Positions 1-8,960 of a stretch of DNA of 64,000 nt are shown here, in pieces. Made by a program: the position numbers and the translations under genes. Source of the DNA: Desulfurococcaceae archaeon (lineage in GTDB: Archaea > Thermoproteota > Thermoprotei_A > Sulfolobales > Desulfurococcaceae); NCBI GenBank assembly GCA_020833225.1, contig JAJHQS010000002.1:19388-83387 (forward strand), given 5' to 3'. How positions within the stretch are numbered: position 1 is the stretch's first letter; each line of letters begins with the position of its first letter. The notes under the pieces were generated by a model. That model did not search any database, was not told the origin of the DNA, and saw nothing but the letters and a program-made list of their open reading frames with translations.

Positions 1-1033
1 AGTTTAACCATACTACTTGTCCACCGAACTCGCTGAGAACCCATGCTACAAATGCAGCAGCGTGTACAGGATATTTTGTGTCTTTTAGTATAGCTATAGG
101 GTCTGAGTTAACAATGGTCTCGCCTTGAGGTGCTATATATTGACAATTTGGATTAACATTCATAGCCATATAACCGTAAAAGTCTATTGTAGTTCCAATT
201 CCAATATCTCCTTTTATTACAGCATCTCTCACATCACCACTACCGGGGTAAATTATGGAGTTTGCTGCTAGTAGTGTTAGAGTTCTCCATCCTTTATCCC
301 AGCCCTTAGCTTGCAGTATTATCTCGAAAATTCTCAAGTTACTAGTACTCATGGTTGGATCTGCTGTTCCTATGAGGCTTTTTGCTGGAAGATATTTGGC
401 ATACTCTGGTCTTGTAAGGTCATCCCAGCTCTTAGCTTCAGGTACACCATATTGACTTAGTATGAGTTTATTAAGTGTAAAACCAAAACTACTTACACTA
501 GCACCAATCCATTTAACATGTCCCTCAGGATCGCTCTTATATGTTTCAGCACCAGCTATTCTTTCAGGTATTTTACTCATCTCGTAGAGAACTGCATAGT
601 GCTCTGGATGTATCTGTGTGTCTAATGGCATTAAATAGCCATATTCATCAAGGGAATTAAAGAGTGTTGGTCCACCACCCCAAGCAACATCTATTGGTGT
701 ACCAAGTTTCTTTGCTTTTTCAATGTAATCAGGCCATAACTCAGCAGCCACATAGAGGAATTGTATTTCAACAATGCCTAGTGTTTTTGCTACAGGCGAC
801 TCTAAGAAGAGTTTTCTAGTGAGTGATTGTATAGATGACTCATGTCTTGTTAATACTCGTAGTGTAATACCACGCTCAGGAGTTAAGCTCGCTAAGTAAT
901 CTAACCATGGAAAAGGCTCACCTTTACCACTCCAAGGCCATGTCTGAGCAATAGTGAACAGTGATTGTGGTAGTAATATTAGTAGTAATATTACACTACA
1001 CAGTAAAGTAGATAACTTAGTAGACCTTTTCAT
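1..1033 (-). CDS. ABC transporter substrate-binding protein (partial, C-terminus outside window)
   Basis: The reading frame opens at an ATG at 1033 and runs off the left edge with no stop, so about 344 residues are visible. It begins with a charged start and a long hydrophobic segment (residues about 8-30), a signal peptide or membrane anchor. The mature part resembles family 1 extracellular solute-binding proteins of iron or small-solute ABC importers; stretches such as DVAWGGGPTLFNSLDEYG and KGDIGIGTTIDFYGYMA are typical of this fold. It should bind a solute outside the membrane and hand it to a permease, which is not in the window. It is the upstream end of its operon here; the ligand is unknown. 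Confidence 0.75.
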   Translation of the reverse strand, partial: MKRSTKLSTLLCSVILLLILLPQSLFTIAQTWPWSGKGEPFPWLDYLASLTPERGITLRVLTRHESSIQSLTRKLFLESPVAKTLGIVEIQFLYVAAELWPDYIEKAKKLGTPIDVAWGGGPTLFNSLDEYGYLMPLDTQIHPEHYAVLYEMSKIPERIAGAETYKSDPEGHVKWIGASVSSFGFTLNKLILSQYGVPEAKSWDDLTRPEYAKYLPAKSLIGTADPTMSTSNLRIFEIILQAKGWDKGWRTLTLLAANSIIYPGSGDVRDAVIKGDIGIGTTIDFYGYMAMNVNPNCQYIAPQGETIVNSDPIAILKDTKYPVHAAAFVAWVLSEFGGQVVWLN

Positions 1034-1128
1034 AAAAACACCTTTAACACTAACCCAGTTAAAATATTACTATCCAGGTTAATATTCTCCTTTAAAAAAT
1101 GTTTAAAGGAAGGAAAAAGAAAGTTAAT

Positions 1129-2358
1129 TTACTTCTTACGTAGTCTTGTAGCTAAAACAGCAATTATGATAATTGCTATTATTGAGACTACTATTGTTGA
1201 TGTATAATCTGGTACTTTCTCTGTGATAGTTGTGGTTTCAGTTGTTTTTTCTGTTATTGTAGTAGTCGTAGTTGTAGTCATAGTTGTTGTAATAGTTTCA
1301 GTGGTGGTTGTAGTGGTAGTTACAGTCTTAGTTTCTGTTGTTGTAATAGTTGTAGTGATTGGAGTTACCAGTGGAGTTGTAATTACTTTAATCCACCATC
1401 TAATTAGATTAGTCACGAATTTAGGACCATCTAAGTCTACTCCATAATAGCTTGATGACCAAGCTGGCTCATAGTCACCGTAGAGAGATTCGCCGGCAAC
1501 AACAACCATACTGTTAATTTGAGTGAAATATTCTGCTGCATATCCTACAAAGCTACTATCACCTTTAGGTCCACCTAGCCCATATGATAGAAGGTCGTAG
1601 ACAAATGGTGATGGTGGAGTATTATCACCTATATAGGCTCTTCTAAACCACACAAGTCTTATTAAGCCTGGAAATACTTCCTCTACGGGGTCTCTATACT
1701 TCCCCGTCTCATCAACCCATATTACACATGTTGGACCATGCATTATTATAGGCTTAGTTACACCTTCATCTAACATATATGTATATAGTAGGGATACTGG
1801 ATCAGGTTCGACGAAGGCTAATACTCTATAGTAGGCTTTGGCATTTGTAGGATACTCTACACCCTTATATATGTAGCTTCTTGTGTCAGGGTATGGTGTA
1901 TATACTGCTGCATGTTCAAGTCTTAGTTTTGAGCCTATATACTCGAGTAGAGAGTTAACTGCATTAATACTCGCTGGTCCACCACCATAATCGCTGTCGC
2001 CTGCAATATATAGCACTTTATTGCCTGTGAAAAGCCATGTTTTAATAGACTCCATTTCATCTGGTCCAAGACTCACAGTGGGTTGTCCAATTAGTAATAT
2101 ATCAACTCCACTCAGGAGATCACTAGTAATACTCATACCTGACGTGATATTAACCCAGTTAATAGAATATGTAACTCCATCTATAACAACACTCGTAATA
2201 TTACCCTGTATAAAGCCAAGATACTTATCACTCTCGTCGTGAGCTAAGTCAACAGCTATTGTTACTGTGCGCCCAACCTGTGCTATACTACTCCTCGACG
2301 TCATAGCTAGAGCTAATAGGACTAGGATTACTAATCCAAGTACAAGTATTTTTCTCAT
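1129..2358 (-). CDS. Secreted, membrane-anchored protein with Thr-rich stalk
   Basis: 409 residues with an N-terminal signal segment (about residues 4-24), a globular ectodomain, a nearly pure Thr tract (about 335-385) and a C-terminal membrane helix ending in RLRKK. This is the usual architecture of archaeal surface proteins held above the S-layer. Part of the ectodomain (DILLIGQPTVSLGPDEMES, then a GDSDYGGG loop) resembles glutamine-amidotransferase-like or DUF4350-type folds of unknown function; this is a weak match by eye. It lies downstream of the substrate-binding protein gene on the opposite side from the metallophosphoesterase, all on the same strand, so a shared role at the cell surface is possible. 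No enzymatic residues can be assigned. Confidence 0.65.
   Translation of the reverse strand: MRKILVLGLVILVLLALAMTSRSSIAQVGRTVTIAVDLAHDESDKYLGFIQGNITSVVIDGVTYSINWVNITSGMSITSDLLSGVDILLIGQPTVSLGPDEMESIKTWLFTGNKVLYIAGDSDYGGGPASINAVNSLLEYIGSKLRLEHAAVYTPYPDTRSYIYKGVEYPTNAKAYYRVLAFVEPDPVSLLYTYMLDEGVTKPIIMHGPTCVIWVDETGKYRDPVEEVFPGLIRLVWFRRAYIGDNTPPSPFVYDLLSYGLGGPKGDSSFVGYAAEYFTQINSMVVVAGESLYGDYEPAWSSSYYGVDLDGPKFVTNLIRWWIKVITTPLVTPITTTITTTETKTVTTTTTTTETITTTMTTTTTTTITEKTTETTTITEKVPDYTSTIVVSIIAIIIIAVLATRLRKK
1221..1375. repeat. Low-complexity tract encoding the poly-Thr stalk
   Basis: This stretch is made of degenerate GTTGTAGT-like triplets on the plus strand, which read as ACN (Thr) codons on the minus strand with occasional Glu, Ile and Lys. 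It encodes the stalk of the 1129-2358 protein. The plus-strand reading frame through it is a composition artefact. Confidence 0.8.
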
Positions 2359-2416
2359 AGAGACACCTTGTCAATTAAAAATGTAATATGAGTGGGGTTA
2401 AAAAACATATATGAGA

Positions 2417-4645
2417 TCATTTCTTGGCGCGTATAGCATATACAGCCATGAATACTACTACAAGTATCACTATGAACACTAGTATATATAGTCCCTGAAT
2501 ACCTGGTAAAGTTGGACTAGAAGTAGGACTAGTAGTTTGCATTGTTGATGTAGGAGTCGTAGTACTGTATGGTGGGGTGTGTGTTGGTGTGATTGATGTT
2601 GTTTCTATTGGTGTTTGTGTTGGTGTTGTTGTGGGGCTTGTTGTGGGGGTTGTTGTGGTTGTTTGTGTTGGTTTTTCTTCAACCTCGATCTCTTCGATCG
2701 GATGCTCTGTTGGTATTGCTCCAGGTGGGTAGTATATTACTCTATAGAGTTTTTGTGTTATTTTTCCATTTAAGTCTGCTATTTCTATTTTCAGGGTTGT
2801 TGTTGTGATGTTAGTGTTTCTTACTAATAGATCTATTTTGAGAGAGGCGTTGTTGTGATGGCTAATATAGTTTATTGGCTTTAAGACTTGAACAGTAATA
2901 CTTGTACCATTGAAGAACACTCTAAGAGATTCTACATTAACACCCCACTCGCTATCATATATGTTAAAATAGAGTGTGAGAGTTTTATTGAGTATTGGTG
3001 TGTTTGGTATATTTCTAAATAACTCTATTATTGGTGGTTTTATATCTTCAATTGTGTAGAGTGATAATTCTACTCTAGTTGTATAGGGGAGTTTAAGCTC
3101 TATTAGTGTGAAGAGCTTATTAATAACGAGTTTTTTATCTAATATAGAGATCGAGGCGTTACCTGTACTATTAGTTGTAGATATTATTTGAGTACTCTGA
3201 CTACTTATCCATGGGAATACCCAGAGTAATTTTGCCGAGAGATCATTATACCACGAGTATTTGTTTTCAAATATAATCTTATATCCAGTTGTAGAGTAGA
3301 ATATCCTTGTAGGTATATATGTAAGTCCTCCGCCAACGTTAACTCCTATAGGTAGAGAGTTAGAAGCTATTGGGGAAGTTCTATTCATAAACCCTGTGAA
3401 TCCTGGTGGTTGTAGTGGGAAATTCAATTCACCGCTTTCTAAGTCTAGTTCAAATAGACCTACACCATTATAGAGTGCTACGCCATGGGCTGTCGACGTA
3501 AAAGTCATGAAGTATGTGGTTGTATTTGTCCTTGTGCTTGTGTATTTTACGAATTGATCTCTATGTATATGTCCAGCTATTACAACTGTAACGTTGTAGT
3601 CCTCTATGAGTTTAAGTACATATCTAAACGCTGTCATATTGGGGCTCCAATAACTACTAACAGGAGTTACTACTCCCTGAGTATAGGGCTTTAGAGTTAC
3701 CTCGTCATCGTAGCGTGTTGTGAGTTCACCTTGATAATAAAACATTGGGTAGTGGAATACTATAATCTTATATGGTATGTAAGAGTAGTTGAATAATGCT
3801 TGCTCTAGGAGAACCACATCTTCTGGTGGTAGAACACCCTCAATACCGGCATAGGGTACAGTGTAAATCCCGATGACTAAGAGTTTATCACCTATAATCC
3901 TAATCCATCTCAATGGGCCAAGGTACTTGGTGTAAGAGCCTCCAGGCCAATCGTGATTACCTGCAACACTTAATACAGGGTATTTGTAGAGGTATGTGTA
4001 ACGATATACTTGTGCAATTTGAGCCTCATACTCAGAACCTGTATCTGTTATATCACCTCCCCATATAATGAGATCTGGGTTAACCCAGTGTGTTATTAGA
4101 GCTGCTGAAAACCTATTAATATCCCCCTCTCTCGGTGTTGGTGAACCAGTCTCAATGTGGAGGTCGCTGAAAACAGCTATTTTAAGTTTTTTAAGATTAT
4201 TAGATAACACCCAGAGAGAGCGTGGTAGAATATACTCTTGCTCAGCAATTAATACTAAGTCATAAACGCCGTTGATAATATTACTTGGAGCACAGATCTC
4301 TAATACTCTACTATCATATTTATATATACTTAAAGTATAATTATAGAGTTTTAGTACGTCTCTCTCTTCACTAATCATCCACGCATATGCTCCTCTAATA
4401 CTATAGACGTCAAATCGTAGTGTTAAATTCAAACACCCTCCAGGCTTTATTATTCCAGGTGCTAATGGCCCTATATTCTCAGCTACTATTTCAACAGCAT
4501 TTGTTTGTATTTCAGGTATTTTTAAACTAATAGTAGAGGCTATAGGGGTTGAAGTAAATGTAGTGGTTGCTGAGGAGACTATGATGACTATTAAAATTAA
4601 TGTGAAAAACTTCTTTAAGGCCTTATTAGAACACATTATTTTCAC
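2417..4645 (-). CDS. Secreted calcineurin-like metallophosphoesterase, membrane anchored
   Basis: 742 residues. An N-terminal signal helix (about 12-30) is followed by a beta-rich region, then a metallophosphoesterase domain with all family motifs in order: FSDLHIETG (D161, H163), GGDITD (D198), GNHDWP (N230, H231), FHYPMF and GHIHRDQF. A further ectodomain of about 300 residues, a Thr/Pro/Ser stalk and a terminal membrane helix ending in RAKK follow. The metal ligands are intact, so a di-metal phosphohydrolase acting outside the cell is likely; the substrate (nucleotides, phospholipids or phosphodiesters) cannot be deduced. The gene is divergent from hjc, with only 21 bases between the two ATG codons. 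Confidence 0.85.
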   Translation of the reverse strand: MKIMCSNKALKKFFTLILIVIIVSSATTTFTSTPIASTISLKIPEIQTNAVEIVAENIGPLAPGIIKPGGCLNLTLRFDVYSIRGAYAWMISEERDVLKLYNYTLSIYKYDSRVLEICAPSNIINGVYDLVLIAEQEYILPRSLWVLSNNLKKLKIAVFSDLHIETGSPTPREGDINRFSAALITHWVNPDLIIWGGDITDTGSEYEAQIAQVYRYTYLYKYPVLSVAGNHDWPGGSYTKYLGPLRWIRIIGDKLLVIGIYTVPYAGIEGVLPPEDVVLLEQALFNYSYIPYKIIVFHYPMFYYQGELTTRYDDEVTLKPYTQGVVTPVSSYWSPNMTAFRYVLKLIEDYNVTVVIAGHIHRDQFVKYTSTRTNTTTYFMTFTSTAHGVALYNGVGLFELDLESGELNFPLQPPGFTGFMNRTSPIASNSLPIGVNVGGGLTYIPTRIFYSTTGYKIIFENKYSWYNDLSAKLLWVFPWISSQSTQIISTTNSTGNASISILDKKLVINKLFTLIELKLPYTTRVELSLYTIEDIKPPIIELFRNIPNTPILNKTLTLYFNIYDSEWGVNVESLRVFFNGTSITVQVLKPINYISHHNNASLKIDLLVRNTNITTTTLKIEIADLNGKITQKLYRVIYYPPGAIPTEHPIEEIEVEEKPTQTTTTTPTTSPTTTPTQTPIETTSITPTHTPPYSTTTPTSTMQTTSPTSSPTLPGIQGLYILVFIVILVVVFMAVYAIRAKK
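2540..2690. repeat. Low-complexity tract encoding a Thr/Pro/Ser stalk
   Basis: GT-rich plus-strand sequence that encodes TTTTTPTTSP-like residues on the minus strand, forming the stalk of the metallophosphoesterase. The plus-strand open frame over it is a shadow. Confidence 0.75.
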
Positions 4646-4666
4646 ACCAAGTGTTATTAAGCTACA

Positions 4667-5176
4667 ATGTGCTTAAAAGTAAATATTGCTCTACGTTTCT
4701 GTATAGGGTGTGTTGTTCTGAGTAGTAGGAGGGTTCGTGGTTTTTCACATGAACGTGAATTAGCTAGGAGATTGTGGTCTCATGGATTAGCTGTTATGAG
4801 AGCTCCTGCTAGTGGTAGTAAGGTTAAGAGGCTTGTATACCCGGATATAGTTGCTATTTATAAAGGGCGGGTTTTAGTATTTGAAGTTAAAACTACTAGT
4901 AGTCTTAGAGACATCTATATACCTAGGCGTCAAGTAGAGAAATTAGTAGAGTTTACTCGTAGAGCTGGTGGTGAAGCATATATAGCGGTGAAAATTACTG
5001 GTACTGGTGAATGGCTTTTTGTGAATATTGATAAGCTCTTAAAAACCTCTTCTGGAAACTATAAGTTGCCGAGAAATATGCTTGGAGAAGCTTTGAAACT
5101 AGCTGCTCTTGTAAGTCTTGTTAAGGGTGTTAAAGACCTCTTTGAATTTACTAATAGTAAATCAGAGTCTACTTAA
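4667..5176 (+). CDS. hjc: Holliday junction resolvase Hjc
   Basis: Archaeal Hjc cuts four-way DNA junctions. The core shows the PD-(D/E)XK nuclease pattern: GFSHERELARRLW with the basic helix, RAPASGSK, YPDIVAI (catalytic Asp) and VFEVKTT (E-x-K). The first in-frame ATG (4667) gives a 25-residue N-terminal tail that other Hjc proteins lack. A TATA-like CTTAAAAG at 4671-4678 lies inside that tail, and a GGGTG motif (4706-4710) stands 7 bases before an in-frame CTG at 4718, which would give MSSRRVRGFSHERE. The true start is therefore probably CTG 4718. No ATG, GTG or TTG lies between. The 3' end overlaps the convergent PINA gene by 8 bases. Confidence 0.9.
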   Translation: MCLKVNIALRFCIGCVVLSSRRVRGFSHERELARRLWSHGLAVMRAPASGSKVKRLVYPDIVAIYKGRVLVFEVKTTSSLRDIYIPRRQVEKLVEFTRRAGGEAYIAVKITGTGEWLFVNIDKLLKTSSGNYKLPRNMLGEALKLAALVSLVKGVKDLFEFTNSKSEST

Positions 5177-6737
5177 GTATTACTTTTAATACAGCACCTT
5201 GTTTTTCAGCGATTTTTCTAAATCTATTGAGCTTTCTCCTATATACTCTAAAGACATCTCGACTAACCTCTACGACAATGCCGTCGTTAGTCACACTTAC
5301 ATTTACCTCTGGTATTGATGCCTTAATTCTATCTGCGAGTTCACTCCAGCCTTGTGGTGTGTGTTTTAGTTTTCTAATGGGTACAACTACTGTCTGCTCG
5401 CCGAAAGTGTAGATTTCATATTCTAGTTCGCCGGTTAAGAAGTCTCTTACTTCTACTACTGGTCTTGAGAGCTCGGCTTCACGTAGGCCAGTGGGGAGTT
5501 TCACAGTCATTCTCACCTCATATACCTTCTCCACATAGCCGTTCTTTATGAATATTACAGTATCTACAATAGAGGGGATCATGCCTAACTCTACTCTACC
5601 AATAAATCTCTGTATAGCATCTATAGGTGAAGTTGCATGTACAACTCCAATCATACCTATACCTGCGAGTCTTAAGTCTGCGTATAATTTAAAGTCTTCA
5701 TCTGTCCTCATCTCGTCGAAGACTGTGTAGTCTGGTCTTGATAGGAGTAATATGTCGTGTAATTCACCCATATCAGCATAACTCTTACTTAGTTGTGTTA
5801 TTTCATCTGGTAATATCATGTCGCGAGGTGACTCTATAGTCTTTACGACTTTACCCATACGCATATAGTATTCTGCGAGAGCTTGTGCAAAAGTAGTCTT
5901 ACCCATACCTGGGGCTCCAGCTATTAGTATTCCCTCAGCTCTCTCATTTAGCCTCTTAATTAGCTCCCCTGGTAAATTATAGTCTTCGAGTTTTAGCCTC
6001 TTAACAGGCCTTGTAATAGTTATTTCCCATCCATCGCCCAGCGGAGGCCTCACAATTATTACTCTGTAAGGGCCTAGCTGAATAATTGTTGATCCTCCAC
6101 GATCTATTTCAATGAAGGAGTCTCTTCGCCTCTTGGCTTCTTCTATTATTTCATTAGCTATTCTCTCTAAGTCTTCACGTGTAAGGATATTACCTTCGAG
6201 TTTAACGTATTTCCAGCTACCTGGTCTACCAACTTTAGTTACAGGTATACTGTTTTCTCTTAAGTGTACACTCATAGTGTCTTCTCCGAAGAACTTTTCG
6301 AACTCTAAAACTCTACTAGTCCTCCTCTCAGCTAATAATACCTGTATACCCATAGATCTACATATCTCATATTGCACTTCATCACCAGTAATAACAGTAG
6401 CTCCCGTGGAGAGAGCATATTCTCTAACAACACTATTAACCTCGCTAATAGAGTCTTCTTCTCTCTCGCTGAGTACTCGAAATCTCTCACCAGAGAACTC
6501 TACTACGACAACTCCCTTTAAGTGAAGCTCTCTGAGTCTTCTAAGCTCTTCAAGACCTGCAAATCCTAATACACGGTTTTTAGAGGCAAAGTATTCAAGT
6601 AAGTAGAGTAGTGCGCGGTGAATTATAATTCTCCCACTAATAACTCCATCTTCTATAAGTCTACTCACAGCACCCTGAGTTATCGCGGTGAAATCTGGAA
6701 CATATAGTGCTTCGCCAGCCACCTTCATTGAATTCAA
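5169..6737 (-). CDS. PINA-type ATPase (PIN domain, PilT/VirB11-like ATPase, KH domain)
   Basis: 522 residues in three parts: an N-terminal PIN domain (about 10-150, with VPDFTAI and ITGDEVQ acidic motifs), an ATPase of the PilT/VirB11 class with Walker A GAPGMGKTT (273-281) and Walker B-like YTVFDEMRTDEDF, and a C-terminal KH-like domain (about 455-522). Sulfolobus PINA has this architecture; it is a hexameric ATPase that promotes Holliday junction branch migration and interacts physically with Hjc. Here it converges on hjc and overlaps it by 8 bases, which fits a shared role in junction processing. The Hjc partnership in this organism is inferred. Confidence 0.88.
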   Translation of the reverse strand: MNSMKVAGEALYVPDFTAITQGAVSRLIEDGVISGRIIIHRALLYLLEYFASKNRVLGFAGLEELRRLRELHLKGVVVVEFSGERFRVLSEREEDSISEVNSVVREYALSTGATVITGDEVQYEICRSMGIQVLLAERRTSRVLEFEKFFGEDTMSVHLRENSIPVTKVGRPGSWKYVKLEGNILTREDLERIANEIIEEAKRRRDSFIEIDRGGSTIIQLGPYRVIIVRPPLGDGWEITITRPVKRLKLEDYNLPGELIKRLNERAEGILIAGAPGMGKTTFAQALAEYYMRMGKVVKTIESPRDMILPDEITQLSKSYADMGELHDILLLSRPDYTVFDEMRTDEDFKLYADLRLAGIGMIGVVHATSPIDAIQRFIGRVELGMIPSIVDTVIFIKNGYVEKVYEVRMTVKLPTGLREAELSRPVVEVRDFLTGELEYEIYTFGEQTVVVPIRKLKHTPQGWSELADRIKASIPEVNVSVTNDGIVVEVSRDVFRVYRRKLNRFRKIAEKQGAVLKVILK

Positions 6738-6957
6738 ACCTCACACAAAATGTTTTAACTCCTAGTCCTTAATATCATCCTTAATATTTCTTATTAGTAG
6801 AATATTACATTACCCCTAGTCACGTTGAAACCTATAAAGACTTAATAATCTCTTTTCTCAAAGGCTTTAAAAGTGTTTAGTGTGAAGAGATGTTTAAAAG
6901 TAGTTTTATAATTGTGTTTGAATTGAAATAGAAGTATGAGAGTAGAGTAGGAATATT

Positions 6958-7020
6958 AGTTAATATAAAAATTAGGTTTTATCATCTAAGAGGGTTTCAC
7001 CAGAGAACTGGTGGAGGTAT
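6958..7020 (+). promoter_or_regulatory. rps6e promoter and leader hairpin
   Basis: An AT-rich TATA-like run (AATATAAAAATTA, from about 6962) is followed by a short leader. In the leader, CACCAG (6998-7003) and CTGGTG (7008-7013) form a perfect 6-bp hairpin with an AGAA loop. Its 3' arm touches the strong Shine-Dalgarno GGAGGT (7013-7018), immediately upstream of the ATG at 7021. The hairpin could modulate ribosome access at the head of this long translation operon; that effect is inferred. Confidence 0.5.
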
Positions 7021-7668
7021 ATGCCCGACTTTAAAGTAGTGATCTCGGACCCAGAAGCCCCTAAGAGAGAGAGAATAGTGAGAGTGAAAATTGTAGGTGA
7101 TGCTGAAATACCATTTACTGATAAAATGAAGGAGCAGTTTGAATTACCCGTAATTAAAATGAACTCTAAACTTTACAGGGAGCTTGAGGCAAAATACGGC
7201 GTAGTTACTATTAGAATGATTAGACAAGACACTAAGATGAAGGTTAAATTAACTGGTAAAGTTCAAGTAGATGATAATGTCCCTGATGGTGAAGTACGTG
7301 TTAGCTTAGCTAAACTCATAGATCTAACAGGTGTTCAGGAGATAGAGGGAGAGATTTTTAGAGCTAGAGCTTGGCAAGTGAGATTAAATGATGAGAGAAC
7401 TAGTGCTTTTCTAGGGTTAAAAATAGGTGATGAAGTAGATGGATCTATTCTCGGGTTAAGAGGCGTTAAATTAATTATAACAGGTGGAAGTGATATTAGT
7501 GGTTTTCCAATGAGGCCAGATGTGCCAGGCCCCGTCAAGAAGAAGGCATTACTAGCGGGTCCACCAGGTTTTCGCCCAAGTGAAAATGGTGAGCGTAGGC
7601 GTAAAATGATCAGGGGTAATACCATTGCTCTAGACACTGTTCAAATAAATACTATGATAAAATACTAA
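7021..7668 (+). CDS. rps6e: 30S ribosomal protein S6e
   Basis: 215 residues starting MPDFKVVISDPE, the standard archaeal S6e N-terminus. It carries the family region KIGDEVDGSILGLRGVKLIITGGSD, here seen as KIGDEVDGS then a GGSDISGFPMRPD loop. S6e is a small-subunit protein of archaea and eukaryotes. The start is supported by a strong GGAGGT. It heads the conserved S6e, aIF2-gamma, PIN protein, Rpo7, Spt4 gene order. The C-terminal tail is longer than the shortest euryarchaeal versions and may be crenarchaeal. Confidence 0.95.
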   Translation: MPDFKVVISDPEAPKRERIVRVKIVGDAEIPFTDKMKEQFELPVIKMNSKLYRELEAKYGVVTIRMIRQDTKMKVKLTGKVQVDDNVPDGEVRVSLAKLIDLTGVQEIEGEIFRARAWQVRLNDERTSAFLGLKIGDEVDGSILGLRGVKLIITGGSDISGFPMRPDVPGPVKKKALLAGPPGFRPSENGERRRKMIRGNTIALDTVQINTMIKY

Positions 7669-7699
7669 TTTCTCATAATACAACTATGTATTGGTGTAA

Positions 7700-8956
7700 A
7701 TGAGAGTGAAGATTCAACAGCCTGAGGTAAACATTGGTGTTGTGGGCCATGTAGATCATGGCAAGACCACTCTAGTACAGGCTTTAACAGGTATATGGAC
7801 AGCTAGACATAGTATGGAGATTGAGAGAGGTATGACTATATTTCTAGGTTATGCTGACGGTAACATTGCGTACTGCGAAGACCTCTCTCCTCCAGAATCA
7901 TATACTACAGAGCTCACGTGTCCTAGTGGATTAGAAGCTAAGTTACTGCGTAGAGTGAGCTATGTTGATGCACCTGGACACGAGGCATATATGACAACTA
8001 TGCTCAGCGGCGCCATGGTTGTAGATGGTGCAATCCTAGTTATAGCTGCTAATGAGCCTTGCCCACAACCACAGACAATTGAACACTTAATGGCTCTTGA
8101 AATACTAGGTGTAAAAAACATTATTATTGTTCAAAACAAGGTAGATGTTGTCTCTAGAGAAAAAGCTCTTAAAAACTATGAAGAGATTAAAAAATTCGTG
8201 CAAGGTACTATAGCAGAGGATGCTCCAATAATACCTGTAAGTGCACTACACAAAGTTAACATCGACGTAGTTGTAGAAGCACTCTATAAATTAATACCTT
8301 TACCCCAGAGGAATCTAGAAGCACCACCAGTAATGTATGTACTTAGGAGTTTCGACATAAATAGACCGGGTACGCGTTATAGTGAAATACAAGGCGGTGT
8401 TATAGGTGGAACTATAATACATGGTGTTTTTAGAGTTGGCGATGAAGTAAAAATTCTACCTGGCATTAAGAAGCCTGGGGAGTCTGGGAAGACATCACAC
8501 TTATTTACACCAGTAGTGACTAGGATTGAGGAAATGAGATTTGGTGAGTATCAGGTAGATGAGGCTAAGCCAGGTGGGTTAGTTGCGTTTAGAACTACAC
8601 TAGATCCCTCGCTTACAAAGGCAAATCAATTAGCTGGCTCTATTGTTGTGAAAGCAGATTATGAATTACCAGTTGTAAGGTCTATTGAAATATCTTATAA
8701 CGCTCTCAGTAGAGTTGTTGATGTGAGAGGTCAACCTGCTAAGCTCCCACCACTACAAGTTGGTGAGAAAGTAGTTGTAGCTGTTGGACCTGCTACTAGA
8801 ATAGCTACTGTTAAGAGTACTCGCAAAGACCGGGTTGAATTAAATCTTGAAATGCCTGTAGCAACGTGGCGTGGTGCTCGTGTAGCTATTGGTAGGCGTG
8901 TAATTGCTAGGTGGAGGCTTGCAGGGTGGGGTTTTATTGAAGAACTCTACGAGTAG
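7700..8956 (+). CDS. Translation initiation factor aIF2 gamma subunit
   Basis: 418 residues. The GTPase carries G1 GHVDHGKTT (16-24), switch regions, G3 DAPGHE and G4 NKVD, followed by two beta-barrel domains, as in the EF-Tu-like eIF2-gamma family. It carries initiator Met-tRNA to the small subunit with aIF2 alpha and beta, whose genes are not in this window. The family's zinc knuckle normally has two CxxC pairs. Here the corresponding stretch reads AYCEDLSPP and ELTCPSG, so one Cys of each pair is missing. A GGTG lies 3 bases upstream of the ATG. The PIN gene follows within a few bases. Confidence 0.95.
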   Translation: MRVKIQQPEVNIGVVGHVDHGKTTLVQALTGIWTARHSMEIERGMTIFLGYADGNIAYCEDLSPPESYTTELTCPSGLEAKLLRRVSYVDAPGHEAYMTTMLSGAMVVDGAILVIAANEPCPQPQTIEHLMALEILGVKNIIIVQNKVDVVSREKALKNYEEIKKFVQGTIAEDAPIIPVSALHKVNIDVVVEALYKLIPLPQRNLEAPPVMYVLRSFDINRPGTRYSEIQGGVIGGTIIHGVFRVGDEVKILPGIKKPGESGKTSHLFTPVVTRIEEMRFGEYQVDEAKPGGLVAFRTTLDPSLTKANQLAGSIVVKADYELPVVRSIEISYNALSRVVDVRGQPAKLPPLQVGEKVVVAVGPATRIATVKSTRKDRVELNLEMPVATWRGARVAIGRRVIARWRLAGWGFIEELYE

Positions 8957-8960
8957 GAGG

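Noticed and set aside
1223..1447. Plus-strand Val-rich open frame
   Set aside because: It is the complement of the Thr-codon stalk of the 1129-2358 protein and has pure repeat composition.
2593..2808. Plus-strand Leu/Val-rich open frame that looks like a membrane protein
   Set aside because: Antisense to the Thr/Pro stalk of the metallophosphoesterase; composition artefact.
6112..6525. 137-codon plus-strand frame within the PINA gene
   Set aside because: Antisense shadow; Ser/Leu-rich with no domain.
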